This document shows positions 22,401-33,560 of a stretch of 64,000 nucleotides of DNA, in pieces; the first letter of the stretch is position 1; each line of letters opens with the position of its first letter. The stretch comes from Dichetophora obliterata (Eukaryota > Arthropoda > Insecta > Diptera > Sciomyzidae), in the NCBI GenBank assembly GCA_963920525.1, contig OY986435.1, positions 228,557,293 to 228,621,292 on the forward strand, written 5' to 3'. Both the position numbers and the translations under genes were made by a program. The notes beneath the pieces were generated by a model. It searched no databases, was not told where the DNA came from, and saw only the letters and a list, made by a program, of their open reading frames with translations.

Positions 22401-22773
22401 GAAATTATCTTTCTAGAACGTCTTTGCATAAAGCTTCCCTTGAAAAATTTGCGTTGCAAGAGCATTTTTAGTATAACAACCTCCGGAAAACACAAAATTA
22501 GCCCATAACTCCCCAAGGAGTCAGAATAGACCTTCACTAGTTTTGTTTCTCGCCACTCGCTAAGTTTTGCATCCTCCATCGTAAATAATTTCTTTCAATT
22601 AACTTGTATGGAACGGTGAGCCGCCACTGTAAACGCGCCCTAACGTTCACTCACCTCTGCTGTTTTGTTGTATAGCACCAATTTTTATGATATGAGGTTT
22701 TTTATTTATACCACTAACTTTCTTTTTATTGCACTTAATAAAAACGTAATTTTAAAATCTATGCATATTTCAG
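19481..22773. other. sima intron stretch with no recognised gene
   Basis: The stretch holds a triple GTTTCTCTCATG-type repeat near 19550-19580, CCCGGGATCCCG palindromes near 20045 and 20105, a (CAA)n tract at 20570-20597, and AT-rich sequence. The last 30 bases form the acceptor of the 22774 exon. I see no terminal repeats or coding sequence. Confidence 0.45.
20570..20597. repeat. (CAA)n microsatellite
   Basis: About nine uninterrupted CAA units are present. They are non-coding. Confidence 0.9.
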
Positions 22774-22940
22774 GTTATTCACATGACCGGTCACTTGGTT
22801 GTGAATGCTAAAGGCGATAGTGTACTAGTGGCCATCGGACGTCCAGTACCGCATCCATCAAATATTGAAATACCACTGGGAACAACAACATTTTTAACCA
22901 AGCATTCGCTGGATATGAAATTTACCTACGTGGATGAAAA
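22774..22940 (+). CDS. sima: sima exon: end of PAS-A and start of PAS-B
   Basis: The exon begins with GTT after ATGCATATTTCAG and encodes [11 protein letters not shown], a variable turn, then [18 protein letters not shown] and [19 protein letters not shown]. This matches the Sima segment that closes PAS-A and opens PAS-B. It ends in phase 2 (AA|GTTAGT). It is separated from the previous exon by 11.6 kb of transposon-filled intron, yet phase and protein continuity are exact. Confidence 0.92.
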
Positions 22941-23009
22941 GTTAGTGCTTTAAATAACTAACACTTACTTATTTACACAACATATCGAAACTTAATTTCT
23001 CTCTTGCAG

Positions 23010-23116
23010 AATGTCAACGCTTTTTGGTTATACACCTGAAGATTTACTCGAAAAATCACTTTTTAATTGTCATCATGGAGCAGATTCAGACAGTTTAATG
23101 ACAACTTTTAAAACTG
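23010..23116 (+). CDS. sima: sima exon: PAS-B continued
   Basis: The acceptor CTCTTGCAG follows a 69-bp intron (22941-23009). The exon encodes (K)MSTLFGYTPEDLLEKS and LFNCHHGADSDSLMTTFKT, the next PAS-B strands and helices of Sima. It ends ACT G|GTAAGTG, so the next exon should begin with two bases completing a codon and then encode the rest of PAS-B. I did not find that exon in the remaining 41 kb. Confidence 0.9.
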
Positions 23117-24935
23117 GTAAGTGCTAGATGTGTATTTTAAATTTTTTTTGCTTGATGATTTTTTGTAGAAAAAAACTGAAAAATTTTTTAAACAAAAAAA
23201 AAATGCATATATGAATATTAGAATTGCAGACAATTCATGTAAATTATTCTACAAAGATTGAATAAAAAAGCTGAGCGTTAACAAGTTATGCTGCATCTTT
23301 GCTATCGTCCTGTCGCTGCAAGGGTACGCTGTCAATCGTAATTTGTTCATTAAGCTAACAGCAAACTAATGTTAATATAATTACCTGACTGTTGGAATTA
23401 ATATGTATGAAAAGACAGAAACAAAAACAGCAAACACAAAATACTTGTAGTAAAAATTGCTTCTGCTGATGATGTTACAGCCAGCCAACAAGGACATTGA
23501 GCGTAGTTATTGTGAACAAAAAATAAATTAATGTGCTTAACTTCGCAAAATACTGGCACTTTTCCATTTTCCTTTATTGCTCTTAATTAGTTTTATCACA
23601 CGATAGAGCAAAAAAAAAGAAAGAAGAAAACAAACAACAAAAACACGTAGAAACAAAATATTCTGATGATTTTCATCTAAAGGGAAAAATCTAAGTAGTT
23701 AACTTCTGCGTATAGTAGCTACTTATTTAATTGTGTTATAGTTTGCAATTAGCTTTTTAACTAAACGCATTGGTCAGCACGAAAGGACATTTGCGCATAC
23801 AGCTTGACACTTTGAGAAGAGACAATCATGTTGTGTTTATTTACAAAGTTGCTGGCGTTGATGTTGTTAGCCATCTGCGCAGCGTGTCTAAAAAGCATTT
23901 CTACCACTATGTTTCATTGCTTGCTTCTCTTCTGGACGATGCTTAGTTATGCGAATATTTGTAGTTTTAGCAAACTACTTAATAATGCTTGCCATGTTGA
24001 TTATTGCTGCAACATTACATTCTGCTCAACGCGATTGTTTTTTTAGCTATCTGCTGCTGGACAGCTTCAAACAAGCAAGTGTCGCACATGCCAAGGTGTC
24101 TGTCAGCTGCGTTTCGCTGCTTGTCTCTTGCTTGTCTTTATTACTTTGGACTTGGTATTTGGCTAAATAATGCTTGTTAAAAATATATTTTTTTGTTGTA
24201 GTTTTTTGTTTGTTTTCAAAATGAGGTGTCATTCTCAATGGCATAGTTGACAAAAAGAAAAAACAAAAAATTTTAATTTTTTTGCATTACAACAACGTCG
24301 AGGGTTGGTTGAACTAAACAGTAGCTAACTTTTTAAAAATGTTAATTTACTTACATAAAACAAGTTAAATAGCAAAAATAGATACAATAAGCTAAAAATG
24401 TGTTTATAAAATGTGTATACCTTTTTGTTTGGCTTTTACCACCGATATCGTAGTAAATAATATTGAAAATATGACTTAAATATAATTCTCAACCGTTTTG
24501 TTGAATAAATGAATTCACATAAAAAGAATTTAAATGCATAACAGCGTAAATCTTCCAGTGTTTGCTTTTATTTTTTGATAAACCTGGTATCTTATCTTAA
24601 GATTTTTAACTATACAAGATGTATTTATAATTTAAATAATTGATTTATGTTTGATATCTATTGTTCCTTACATTTTTGTCATTTATTTGTGTTATTTCGC
24701 TTATTTTCGAATAATCGTTGTTGAAAGATATGCGTACCTTTCCTTTGCAGCTTACTCAAAATATCTGTAGCAATCGAATTCAATTTCAACAACTTAGAAA
24801 TGCTTTCCTCCTCATATTCAATACATCCTACAGAACAAAAACAAAAGGTTCAGCGTTAAGTGAAAGATTGGCAAAGGCAAAAACAAAGAAGATTACTTTA
24901 AGGAAGATTTTATATAAAACAAAATGCTAGTAATT
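23117..24935. other. Start of the large sima intron; apparently single-copy DNA
   Basis: It follows the GTAAGTG donor. Base composition is more balanced at 23260-24180 than in the transposon regions, and I find no terminal repeats. Open frames here have no recognisable motifs. This could be old intron with regulatory sequence, but nothing specific can be named. Confidence 0.4.
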
Positions 24936-25850
24936 ACTCTAGACACTCAACTGTATTCTTAGAGAAAATTGGGGGCGGGGGCGCTCAAAGGATATAGAGA
25001 CATTTAAAACAAAACTCAGTTTTATTAATAGTCTGGTATGAAAAAATAGTTTTTTAGCCTTAACTTTTGATTGAAATGAGATATTGGGGTAAATTTACCA
25101 CACAAATTATTTTTGAGACTTGAATTTTTTGTAAAAAATATGAAAACTACATTTTGGAAAAAATAAATTTCGCTAAAAAATGACAAAAATAGTAAAATAA
25201 TTTTTGCGGTTAGCGGGAAGAATTTTTGCAAATAAATGCTATGTCATATGAAAGGTAGCCAGATGTGCAATTTTTAATTGATTTAGTTTTACAACAAAAA
25301 CAATTTTTGAGTAAAAAGTCAATATTTTGGACCCTTTTTTGACATAATCATAAAACATATACATATACACTGACTTAACGGTACAGTTCAACATATTTTT
25401 GTAAAGTGCTTTTATTGAACTTTTGAATAAAAAAAATTTTTAATGAAATATATTAATGGAAAGTATAGATATTTGCATCGAACGACCAAACTTTGATTTT
25501 CATGTCGTTTTTTTCTCGTTCTTAGGCAACGATGTTTTATGAAAAAGTTTTTGAACTGAAAATTTCTACAATGTTGAATGTATGTGAATGTTTTTGATGT
25601 CAAAATAACAGAAATTTTTTAAAATTAAATACACAAAAAACTCCGATGCTAAAAAGTTTTATAATAACAAAATTACCGTTAGTTGAAAAATTTCAGAGGG
25701 GGCGTAGCAAAAACTAAGTATGTAAGATTTTAACATGGGATGCACTTAATATGTATACCTAGTTTGAGCAAAATCCGTTAAGCCGTGTAGATTTGTATAA
25801 AGACCAAACAAAAACACAAACAAACAATCAGAAAATGAGTTTGATTACTA
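24936..25850 (+). repeat. 0.9-kb dispersed repeat, copy 1
   Basis: It begins near CTCTAGACACTCAACTGTAT and contains CTGGTATGAAAAAATAG, ATTTTGGAAAAAATAAATTTC, GACTTAACGGTACAGTTCAA, and GTATGTGAATGTTTTTGATG. It ends with AAATCCGTTAAGCCGTGTAG followed by a CAAACAAACAATCAGAAAAT tail. A second copy follows directly, and a third, inverted copy is at 41985-42910. The family is unknown to me. Such ATCCGT..AGCCGT tails with ACAAACAAACA are common in insect repeats. Confidence 0.75.
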
Positions 25851-26695
25851 TATGTATTCAATTGTATGAAAAAATAGATTTTTAGCCATAACTTTTGATT
25901 GGAAAGAGATATTGGAGTAATTTTTTCAAATAAATTATTTTTGAGACTTGACATTTTTGTTAAAAATATAAAAACAACATTTTGGAAAAATAAATTTCGC
26001 GAAAAAAATCAAGTACCCTTGTTTTAATGACAAAAACAGTAAAATAATTTTTGCGCTTAGCTGGAAAAATTTTTGCAAATAAATGCTAAGTCATATGAAA
26101 GGTAGCCAGCTGTACAATTTTTATTGGTTTAATTTTTACAACAAAAACAATTTTTGAGTCATTTTTGGAGTAAAAAGTCAATATTTTGGACCTTTTTTGA
26201 CATAATTATAAAACATAGTTACACTGACTTAACGGTACAGTTCAACCTATTTTTGTGAAAGGGTTTTATTGAACTTTGAATGAAATATATTAATGGACAG
26301 CGGAAATATTTGCATCGAAAGACCAAACTTTGATTTTCATGACGTTTTTTTCTCATTCTTAGGCAACGATGTTTTATGAAAAAGTTGTTGTACTGAAAAT
26401 TTCTACAGTGTTGAATGTATGTGAATGTTTTTGATGTCAAAATAACAGAAATTTTTAAAAAATAAATACACAAAAAACTCCGATATTAATAAGTATTATA
26501 ATAACAAAATTATCGTTAGTTGAAAAATTTCGGAGGAGGCGTGGCAAAAACTAAGTATTTAACATTTTAAGTTGGAATGCACTTATTATGTATACCTAGT
26601 TTGAGCGAAATCCGTTGAGCCGTTGAGATTTGTATAAAGGCCAAACAAACAAACAAACAAACAGAAAATGAGTTTTATTACTATAGATTTTACTG
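25851..26695 (+). repeat. 0.9-kb dispersed repeat, copy 2 (tandem to copy 1)
   Basis: It has the same order of blocks as 25018-25850, with small indels, and ends AAATCCGTTGAGCCGTTGAG and (CAAA)n CAGAAAATGAG. The head-to-tail arrangement suggests tandem duplication or insertion at a related tail. Confidence 0.75.
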
Positions 26696-27950
26696 AACCT
26701 AATATTTTTTGTGAAAATGGAATGTGTGAATAATTTTGTCCCTTTGAAATTTGAAGATGCTTATGTTTAATGTTATTTTTTATTTAATGGAAAACAATTC
26801 TGTTTACTTTTTGTTATTTTTAAATAAGAAACAAAGACATCATTTTTTTCTAAAATAACATTTTTGAAAACATTGTCTATTTTTAATTATACCCAATTAA
26901 ATAAAAAATGGGTGTTGTGTGAATAATTGTGTCCGCCTCCTCTGTATGTTTTTATTTTTGTAAATTTTTGTTTTTTAATTTGGGGTTGCCTAACGTTGTG
27001 TCAAAAAATTTGAGAAATCGCATAAAAACGTCTTTTTGAAATGCTTTTTATTTTGAAACAGTTGGATATTGGCAATTTTCAGTTTTATTTGGTACTCAAG
27101 CCTCCAATGCAAACGGTATTTTAATTTCTGTGTAACGAAAAATGTTGCAGTTTCATTCCTTAATAAATTACTTGACCTAAAGCTCTAAAAATTATAACAT
27201 TGTAAAATCAGGAAAATGTCACAATTTAATTATAAATCAAAAAATTGTTCATGTTATCTACTTTTCATGGCAATATCTAACTTTTTAACTTCCCGTTTGA
27301 ACAGTATACAATATTTTACAAAATTATACAATATCGCTTTAAAAATACTGATTTTGATTTTAACTTTTTCTGGTCTAGATTCAAAGAAAAAAGTGAAACT
27401 ACACATTAAAAAAGATCACATATAGAAACTATTAAAAAAGCCATCGATTAAAAAATCTCAGCAATTTTCCCCTTTCCCCCTGACTACGCCCTTGCTACCA
27501 TATAACTCCTACAACAATATTGATAACTTGCAAACAAATAGAGCAGAAAAATTCAAAAATTTTATTACTCATTGACAGAATGCAACGAAACTTTGTCAGC
27601 TACAACAACATGTAAGCAAAAAATTAGAACGCATGAAACAATCATTAAGAAATATTTCGAAATATGATGAAGAGAATAATCGAAACAGCAATATTGAAAA
27701 ACATAGAATTCATTATTACAAACAAAGACGTATCAAAAGAGAACTTAAAAGTTTGGTCAAATCTTCAATTCAACACCCATGTTTGAAGTAATTCTTAAAG
27801 AAGTCGGGACGACTCCTCTTTAAAGGAGGTAGAAGTTAAGGAAACAGCTTTGCAAGCTAAAATATCTTGTTTGTTTTGTTTAATGTTACACCCACTTGAA
27901 TTCTGTTCTACTTGTTTAAGTTATTTTAAGTTTTTTTGTTTTTTTATATT
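26696..27950. other. AT-rich stretch, nothing recognised
   Basis: No gene, repeat end or tRNA-like sequence could be supported here. Confidence 0.35.
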
Positions 27951-27952
27951 AA

Positions 27953-28420
27953 ACCAGCTGATATACCCGGTGTTACTCGGGGAAAAAAACGTAAAATTTT
28001 TATGTTTAGGTTTTATTTGTTCAGAAAATAACGATTTTTAGCCAGAAAAAAATAAGCTTTTGACCTAAAGCGTAAGGAAATATGCAAAATGGTTTTTTTG
28101 TCATTCTAAAGAAACGGCGTTATTAGAAAAAGACGTACTAAAAATTTGTGCAATCTTGAAGATATGTGAATTTTTTTGGTGTCAAAATTACAGAATTTTT
28201 TTAAAATTAATTAAACGAAGCTTTTCGCTAAAAAACTATGCTAGTTGGTTGATTTCCCTTACTTGTAAAAGGGTGGAAGTGGCGTAGTAAAAACTAATTA
28301 TGCCAGAGCATAATCTAAAATTCAAGTAAAATGTGAGTCAAATTTGAGTTAAATCCGTCCAGCCGTTAAGATTTGTATTCTGGCCAAACAAACAGAAAAT
28401 GATTTTTATTAATATAGAGA
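27953..28420 (+). repeat. Short related repeat from CAGCTGATATACCCGG to the CAAACAAACAGA tail
   Basis: It starts CAGCTGATATACCCGGTGTT, whose complement occurs at 44863-44882. It shares the middle blocks (TGTGAATTTTTTTGGTGTC) and the tail (AAATCCGTCCAGCCGTTAAG, CAAACAAACAGAAAATGAT) with the 0.9-kb family. It appears to be one full-length, more diverged member of about 470 bp. Confidence 0.65.
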
Positions 28421-28742
28421 ATTAACTTTCATAGAATTTTTTTCCGTGAATTTTCCCGATATTTTAAAAGCTATTTTGCTGTTTGGGGCAAGGAAAAATC
28501 CAATTAATAAGAGATTATTTAAATCGGTCCAGCCAATCCTTATATGTTATATGTCATATGTAAATGGTATAACTAACCCGACTTTATTTTATTAATTTAG
28601 ATTAATGTGATAAAATTAATACAAAAAATTTATTAAGTAATAGTTTATTTAGTACAAAAAAAATTTATTTCGTATCAGCAAGACATTTACTTTATTGAAG
28701 CTAAGTATTTTGCTGCATGGAGTGCACTCGGGTTGATTGTCT

Positions 28743-29436
28743 TCAGTGAAGCACCTTGTGATATACGACATTTTTCGTTTTGTTATCAGGTGCAAGAACA
28801 AATAAAGCGGATGGTTTTCCGGCACGTGAACATGCCATGTACAATTGATCATGAAAAAAACATGCATTTCCTAAATTCAGACCACAAATACCAGGGATTG
28901 GCCTTGTGATTTGTTAATCGTCATGGTGAATGCAAGGCGAATCGGGAATTGAATTCGTTTAAACTCAAAGGGCATATCAGTTAGGATCATCGGAATCCTC
29001 GAAATGAGAACTACCTCACCTTTGAATTTTCCTTTGAGTGTTATCGCGTGAATGGCATTGATCATCAGTTTTCTTTTCACCAAACGCTTTCCATTGCAAT
29101 GGTTCAGGTGGCGGAGTCAATAATGGCAATTTCACTTTGCCATTAAGGCAGCACAATTCAGGCGTTTCTCCAGCAAACTTCAATGCGTCGCAATGCTCGC
29201 AAACAACGTCCATTGCAACAATGCGAGCGAAAGGATGCGAGCTGTAATCAATTGTGCCATCGTATAGAAACGCTGCTCGATTCAAATCAACACTTGAAGC
29301 ATTTCTTCTTGCGCGGCGGAGATTATCTCGCTGTTGATCTGTGCGATAAGCTCGAGATTGATAGATTGATTCGCAATGTTTTGAAGCCTAATTACATTCT
29401 TTGTTGGGAAAGATTAGATCGTCTGGGTCGCGGCAT
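28743..29436 (-). pseudogene. Helitron Rep/helicase gene, internally deleted and frameshifted
   Basis: The start at 29436 reads MPRPRRSNLSQQRM and soon meets a stop. The frame containing NLRRARRNASSVDLNRAAFL, then CEHCDALKFAGETPELCCLN and GKVKLPLLTPPPEPL, is the N-terminal zinc-finger region of insect Helitron proteins. It jumps directly to the C-terminal helicase part LVKRKLMINAIHAITLKGKF, FEFKRIQFPIRLAFTMTINK, SQGQSL, then after a one-base shift CGLNLGNACF and LYMACSRAGKPSALFVLAPD. The whole Rep domain and most helicase motifs are missing. The join is near 29085-29105 around CAATGG. The stop is at 28743-28745. Confidence 0.88.
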
Positions 29437-29821
29437 TGTTAATAATAATACTCTACTCGCACAGTAAGATTTATTAAAACACTCGCACAAAACAAACAAA
29501 TCGACCGGTAACCTTAAATATGTTTTTTTTTCAAAACAAACCACAGACAACATGAAACAAAAAATGTACAATTTCGCGACTTACAGCTATTTACTGACAG
29601 GCAGCGGCACCGAAATATTCCGAGAGGTTTTTGTTTTTATTTTACAGAAAATGATTTTCATTAATATCTATGCATATGACAAACACGATTGGTTTCTTTC
29701 TAAGAAAAATATAGTACATTGCTGTCATTGTCATTTAATGTCAACTGTTGTCATTTAATTTTATAGCAAATTCTATTAGGAAATTATTTAAGTGCATTTC
29801 AACTTGAATAAATGTACTTTC

Positions 29822-29893
29822 GATAGCTCAGTCGGCTCAACCATCAGTTTTAAGGCCATGAGGTAGTGTGATCAATTCTCACAATGAGCGGAA
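29822..29893 (+). other. tRNA-like module (Lys-like), pseudo-tRNA or SINE head
   Basis: GATAGCTCAGTCGGCTCAAC resembles an A box, CATCAGTTTTAAGGCCATGA resembles an anticodon arm with TTT, and GTGATCAATTCTCAC resembles a degenerate B box/T arm. Acceptor ends do not pair well, so it is not a confident functional tRNA. Confidence 0.4.
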
Positions 29894-30125
29894 CAAATGA
29901 TTTTTTTTAAAATATTTTTTTAATTTTAATTTTTATTTATTTTAGGGAAAATGCGACAAAACCAACTTTACCAAAAAGTAATGAAGATAAAAATCTCTTT
30001 CAGTTGCAAAAGTTACGGTTTTAAAATTAAAAACGAAGAAATTTTTATTCGCTTAGAAGATTTGATTTTTATTATTAAATGCCAGAAAAAAGTTAGTTTT
30101 TGCAGTTAAGTATATTGAATTGAAT
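29894..30125. other. Unassigned AT-rich sequence
   Basis: It may be the body of a SINE headed by the preceding tRNA-like module. No second copy is seen in the window to confirm this. Confidence 0.25.
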
Positions 30126-30925
30126 TTAGCTTGTGTGGGCAAGTTTCCAATGCCCGTGCCAGTTTTCCTGTAGAAATGCCTGACCAATAAGTAACTCCAT
30201 ACTGAATTTCATTGTTCTATGCTATTTATTTCCAAAGCTATTCGATATAAAAAATTTGGCTTGTATGGGCGGAGCCATCCCCCCTTGTACAATGACCGTC
30301 TCAGTTTTCTAGTAGAAGGATATCAAATAATAGTAATTCCATACTGAATTTCGTTGTTATACGACATTTAGTTCCAAAGCTATCTGATATCAAAAATTTG
30401 AAAGTGTATTGGCGAAGCCACACCCCCTTTTCCAAAGCCCATCCCAGTTTTTCAGTAGAAAGATATCACCAAGTGGCAACTCCGTACTGAACTTCATTAT
30501 TATAAGGCATGTACTTCCAAAGCTTTTCGATATCATAAATTTGAATTGTATGGGCGGTGCCACACCCCTTTGGCCTATACTTGCTCAATTTTACCAGTCG
30601 AAAGACACGACTAAATAGTACGTTGTAATCGAGTTTCATTAATGTGTGACTTATAGCTTGGAAGTTATACTGAAAATTTGGGCTGCTGAAAAAGTGCCAC
30701 GCCCTACGCCAAGTGAAAATGAAGGTCGAATACCTAATTCCGTTGCTGTGCGACCTATAATTCCAAAGCTATTAGATATAGAAGAAGAATTACATTTGAT
30801 TTGTATGGAGGTGCCACGCCCCCTGAGTGGTGAAGGGATGAACACAAATCCAACAAATAAAAGATCATTAAAATCGGTCCAGTCGTTCTTGAGTTAATAA
30901 TGGTGTAACAAAACCAGACTTTGTT
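30126..30925 (+). repeat. Tandem repeat of about 138 bp (TGTATGGGCGGAGCCA type)
   Basis: Five to six degenerate units contain ATACTGAATTTCATTGTT, TTCCAAAGCTATTCGATATA and TTGTATGGGCGGTGCCACAC. TTCCAAAGCT recurs near 30231, 30371, 30511 and 30771. The block ends with a tail AAAATCGGTCCAGTCGTTCT and TGGTGTAACAAAACCAGACT. A diverged reverse-orientation array is at 46200-46530. Confidence 0.75.
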
Positions 30926-31244
30926 TTATATATACCAGAGATCTGCAAGCGATGGCATTTTCGCTAGTTGCAATCTACCCTCAACAAATACAGTGACAGT
31001 CTGACCGCACTACGCAAGCGCTGCGATTGTTGCGTCGAACATACTTGCAACATTAAAGTGTATGAGCGTGTCGTAAGACCGAATAATGCATGTTCGAGTT
31101 GTTGGTTTGATAACCAGCGCAGGGTCTTTTCAACTTCTGGTATGCAATGGTAAGTATGGTCATTTACAAGCAACAAAACAAAGACATAAAGCGTAACTCC
31201 TGCATAAAAAAACCAGCGCCTATTTTGTTCTCCAAAAACAAAGT

Positions 31245-31350
31245 ATTTGCAGTAACATTGCATTAACATTACAGTAACATTGCAGTAACATTACAGTAAC
31301 ATTGCAGTAACATTGCAGCAACATTGCAGTAACATTGCAGTTACTTTGCG
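31245..31350. repeat. 11-bp tandem repeat CAGTAACATTG
   Basis: About nine units of CAGTAACATTG/CAGTAACATTA with few substitutions. Confidence 0.9.
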
Positions 31351-31844
31351 TGACTTTTGAGAGCTTGTAGTTCATAAGCTTATGGTTCAATTGAGCTGAT
31401 TTCTTTTTTAAAATAAATTCTAAAGTTTAATTTTTAAAATTTGTTTAGTAAATTTTTAAAGATATTTATTAAATTTAGTTTTTTAAGAAATTATATCAGA
31501 CGCCATTTTAATATAAAACACCTTTTATCACTGATTTTGATAAGATTTTGTATGCATGCAGATCTTTGATAAAGCAACAACTTTTGTTCAATTGTTTTAT
31601 TTGAGTTATTTCAATATGGGCGCTGTTTGAAAAATGGTCTGCATCGCTCTTTGAGGTCTAAATTCGTCATTAGCAGAGCTAGGGTTTCGATGTTTCGATG
31701 ACATGTCATCTTTTTTGCTGCTTCTAAGACATTCCATGGTTCTTTAGAACATTTGTTTATGTTTCCTAAATTCCAAATATGAAAAGTTTTTATATAATTT
31801 TTTTTGCCACCTAATAATATATCTTTTCAAGAGTCTTAAACGTC

Positions 31845-32820
31845 ATTTATCAGTGTTAAGGGGTCGCTGATTTCGAATCTAAAGTCAGAATTTTAAAATT
31901 CAAGATGGTGGATAGGGCTGCCACCTTAATTTTTTGTAGTTTTATGAATTCGGAGCTGGCAAAAAAAAATGGTACTCCAAAAATGGGTAGCTGAATCCGA
32001 ATCCGTTGTCAGAATTTTAAAATTATAAAATTTTTAAATAATAGGGTCGCCACCTAATAATATGTCTTTTCAAGAGTTTAAAACTGATAAATGACGTTTA
32101 AAACTCTTGAAAAGACATATTATTTGGTGGCAACCCTATTATTTCAAAATTTTATAATTTTCAAATTCTGACAACAGATTCGGATTCAGCGATCCATTTT
32201 TGGTGTACCATATTTTTTGCCAGCCCCGAATTCATAAAACTACAAAATATTAAGTGGCAACCCTATCCACCATCTTGAATTTTAAAATTCTGACTTTAGA
32301 TTCGAAATTAGCGACCCCTTAACACTGATAAATGACGTTTAAAACTCTTAAAAAGATATACTATTAGGTGGCAACCCTATTATTTCAAAATTTTATAATT
32401 TTGAAATTCTGACAACGGATTCGGATTCAGCGACCCATATTTGGTGTACCATTTTTTTTGCCAGCCCCGAATTCACTAAACTACAAAAAATCAAGATGGC
32501 AACCCTAACCACCATCTTGAATTTTAAAATTATGACTTTAGATTCGAAATCAGCGACCCCTTTTAACACTGATAAATGACGTTTAAAACTCTTGAAAAGA
32601 TATATTATTAGGTGGCAATACAGTGGTAAAAATTTAGGTGGCAACCCTAACCTCCATCTGAAATTTTAAAACTGTGACATTATATTCGAAATCAAATCCG
32701 TTGTTAGAATTTCAAAATTACAAGAATTCGCAAAAATAAAAAAATGTAGGTGGCAACTCTATCCGCCATCTTAAATTTTAAAGTTTGACATCATCTTCGA
32801 AATAAGTTACCCCTAAAACA
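31845..32820. repeat. 240-bp satellite-like array with an inverted first unit
   Basis: GACGTTTAAAACTCTTGAAA recurs at 32093, 32333 and 32578, giving a period of 240-245. Each unit contains AGGTGGCAACCCTATTATTT, GGATTCGGATTCAGCGACCC, TTTTTTGCCAGCCCCGAATT and GATTCGAAATCAGCGACCCC. The unit at 31850-32085 is in the opposite orientation, forming a dyad centred near 32085. The last unit (32590-32820) is partial and diverged. Confidence 0.85.
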
Positions 32821-33560
32821 TCCAACCACGGAGTCCACAGAATCCTTAAAAGTCTTATTATGCTTAAGCTCTCTCTAAACAAGCTCATTGAATTTGTTGG
32901 ATACTTGCTTTAATTGTATACTTGCCTTCAATTTCAAGCTTTTCAAGCTTTTTACCGAAGGCATCAAACTTTCCTTAACTTGAAACTTCGTGCCGTTCGC
33001 TTGGAAGCTAGCATACTTGCAAGTCAATTACAAGCTATACATGATTCAAGATTATCAAGCTCAAGTTAGCTTGAACTTGTATTTTAAGCAAGTACTTGAA
33101 ATAGACTTCAAGTAGGCTTGTTTTTTTTTTTTGCAAAATTTCGCATTCTCTAGGACTAATGATTCAAAAATCAGATAAAAAATTTCTAAATATTTTAAAT
33201 TGGATGGAAATTGAGATAAATATTCGATAGCATGCTATGCTACAGCCTGAAATATGTTAACAGCCCTTATAAAAACTATTTAATCTATTCATACTGAAGT
33301 AATCTACAAACACTTGAGTAAAAATGCAGTGTACGCGCTGATTTCATCGTTCGTAAGCTTATTTTTGTATCACTGCTTAGCCGAAGTTGAAATCAACCTG
33401 GTATACGAGGCAGTAGCTCAAAATAATGCATAATTATAACGATTGCCGTTCGTGCGCTGTAGTTTATACACATAATTATTTTATGCAAATATCTATACTT
33501 TCCACTGAAGTCGAAGCACACATCACACAGTGTTTGACTTTGGTACGATTGGCTAATGCA
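32821..33560. other. Interior of the hAT-like element, unassigned
   Basis: Repeated CAAGCTT/CTTGAAACTT bits occur at 32930-33120. Otherwise nothing is recognised. Confidence 0.35.

Larger units (their letters stand above)
10436..23116 (+). other. sima: similar (sima) gene, internal part: HIF-1alpha-type bHLH-PAS transcription factor
   Basis: Five exons (10436-10623, 10688-10908, 10978-11202, 22774-22940, 23010-23116) join in one frame to about 302 codons. They encode a basic helix-loop-helix, a complete PAS-A and the beginning of PAS-B, in the order and with the sequence character of Drosophila Sima. Sima is the oxygen-regulated alpha subunit that pairs with Tango (ARNT) in the nucleus and activates hypoxia-response genes. 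Introns are 64, 69, 11571 and 69 bp, and every junction is GT-AG. Absent from the window are the start codon exon(s), the remainder of PAS-B, the prolyl-hydroxylated degradation region and the transactivation region. The last donor at 23117 opens an intron of more than 40 kb. Identity as sima rather than trachealess or single-minded rests on the basic region and on the PAS-A sequence (GQQIWEYSHQCDHAELKEAL). I am confident of the family and fairly confident of the orthologue. Confidence 0.93.

Noticed and set aside
23260..24250. Small genes on both strands
   Set aside because: Overlapping short frames with Cys/Leu/Phe bias and no motifs, in the intron after the last readable sima exon.
29183..29467. 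A plus-strand protein over the Helitron relic
   Set aside because: It is the reverse shadow of the Helitron N-terminal region. The minus strand carries the recognisable motifs.
31253..31345. CRISPR-like spaced repeats
   Set aside because: The 11-bp units are directly adjacent without spacers. It is a microsatellite in a fly intron.
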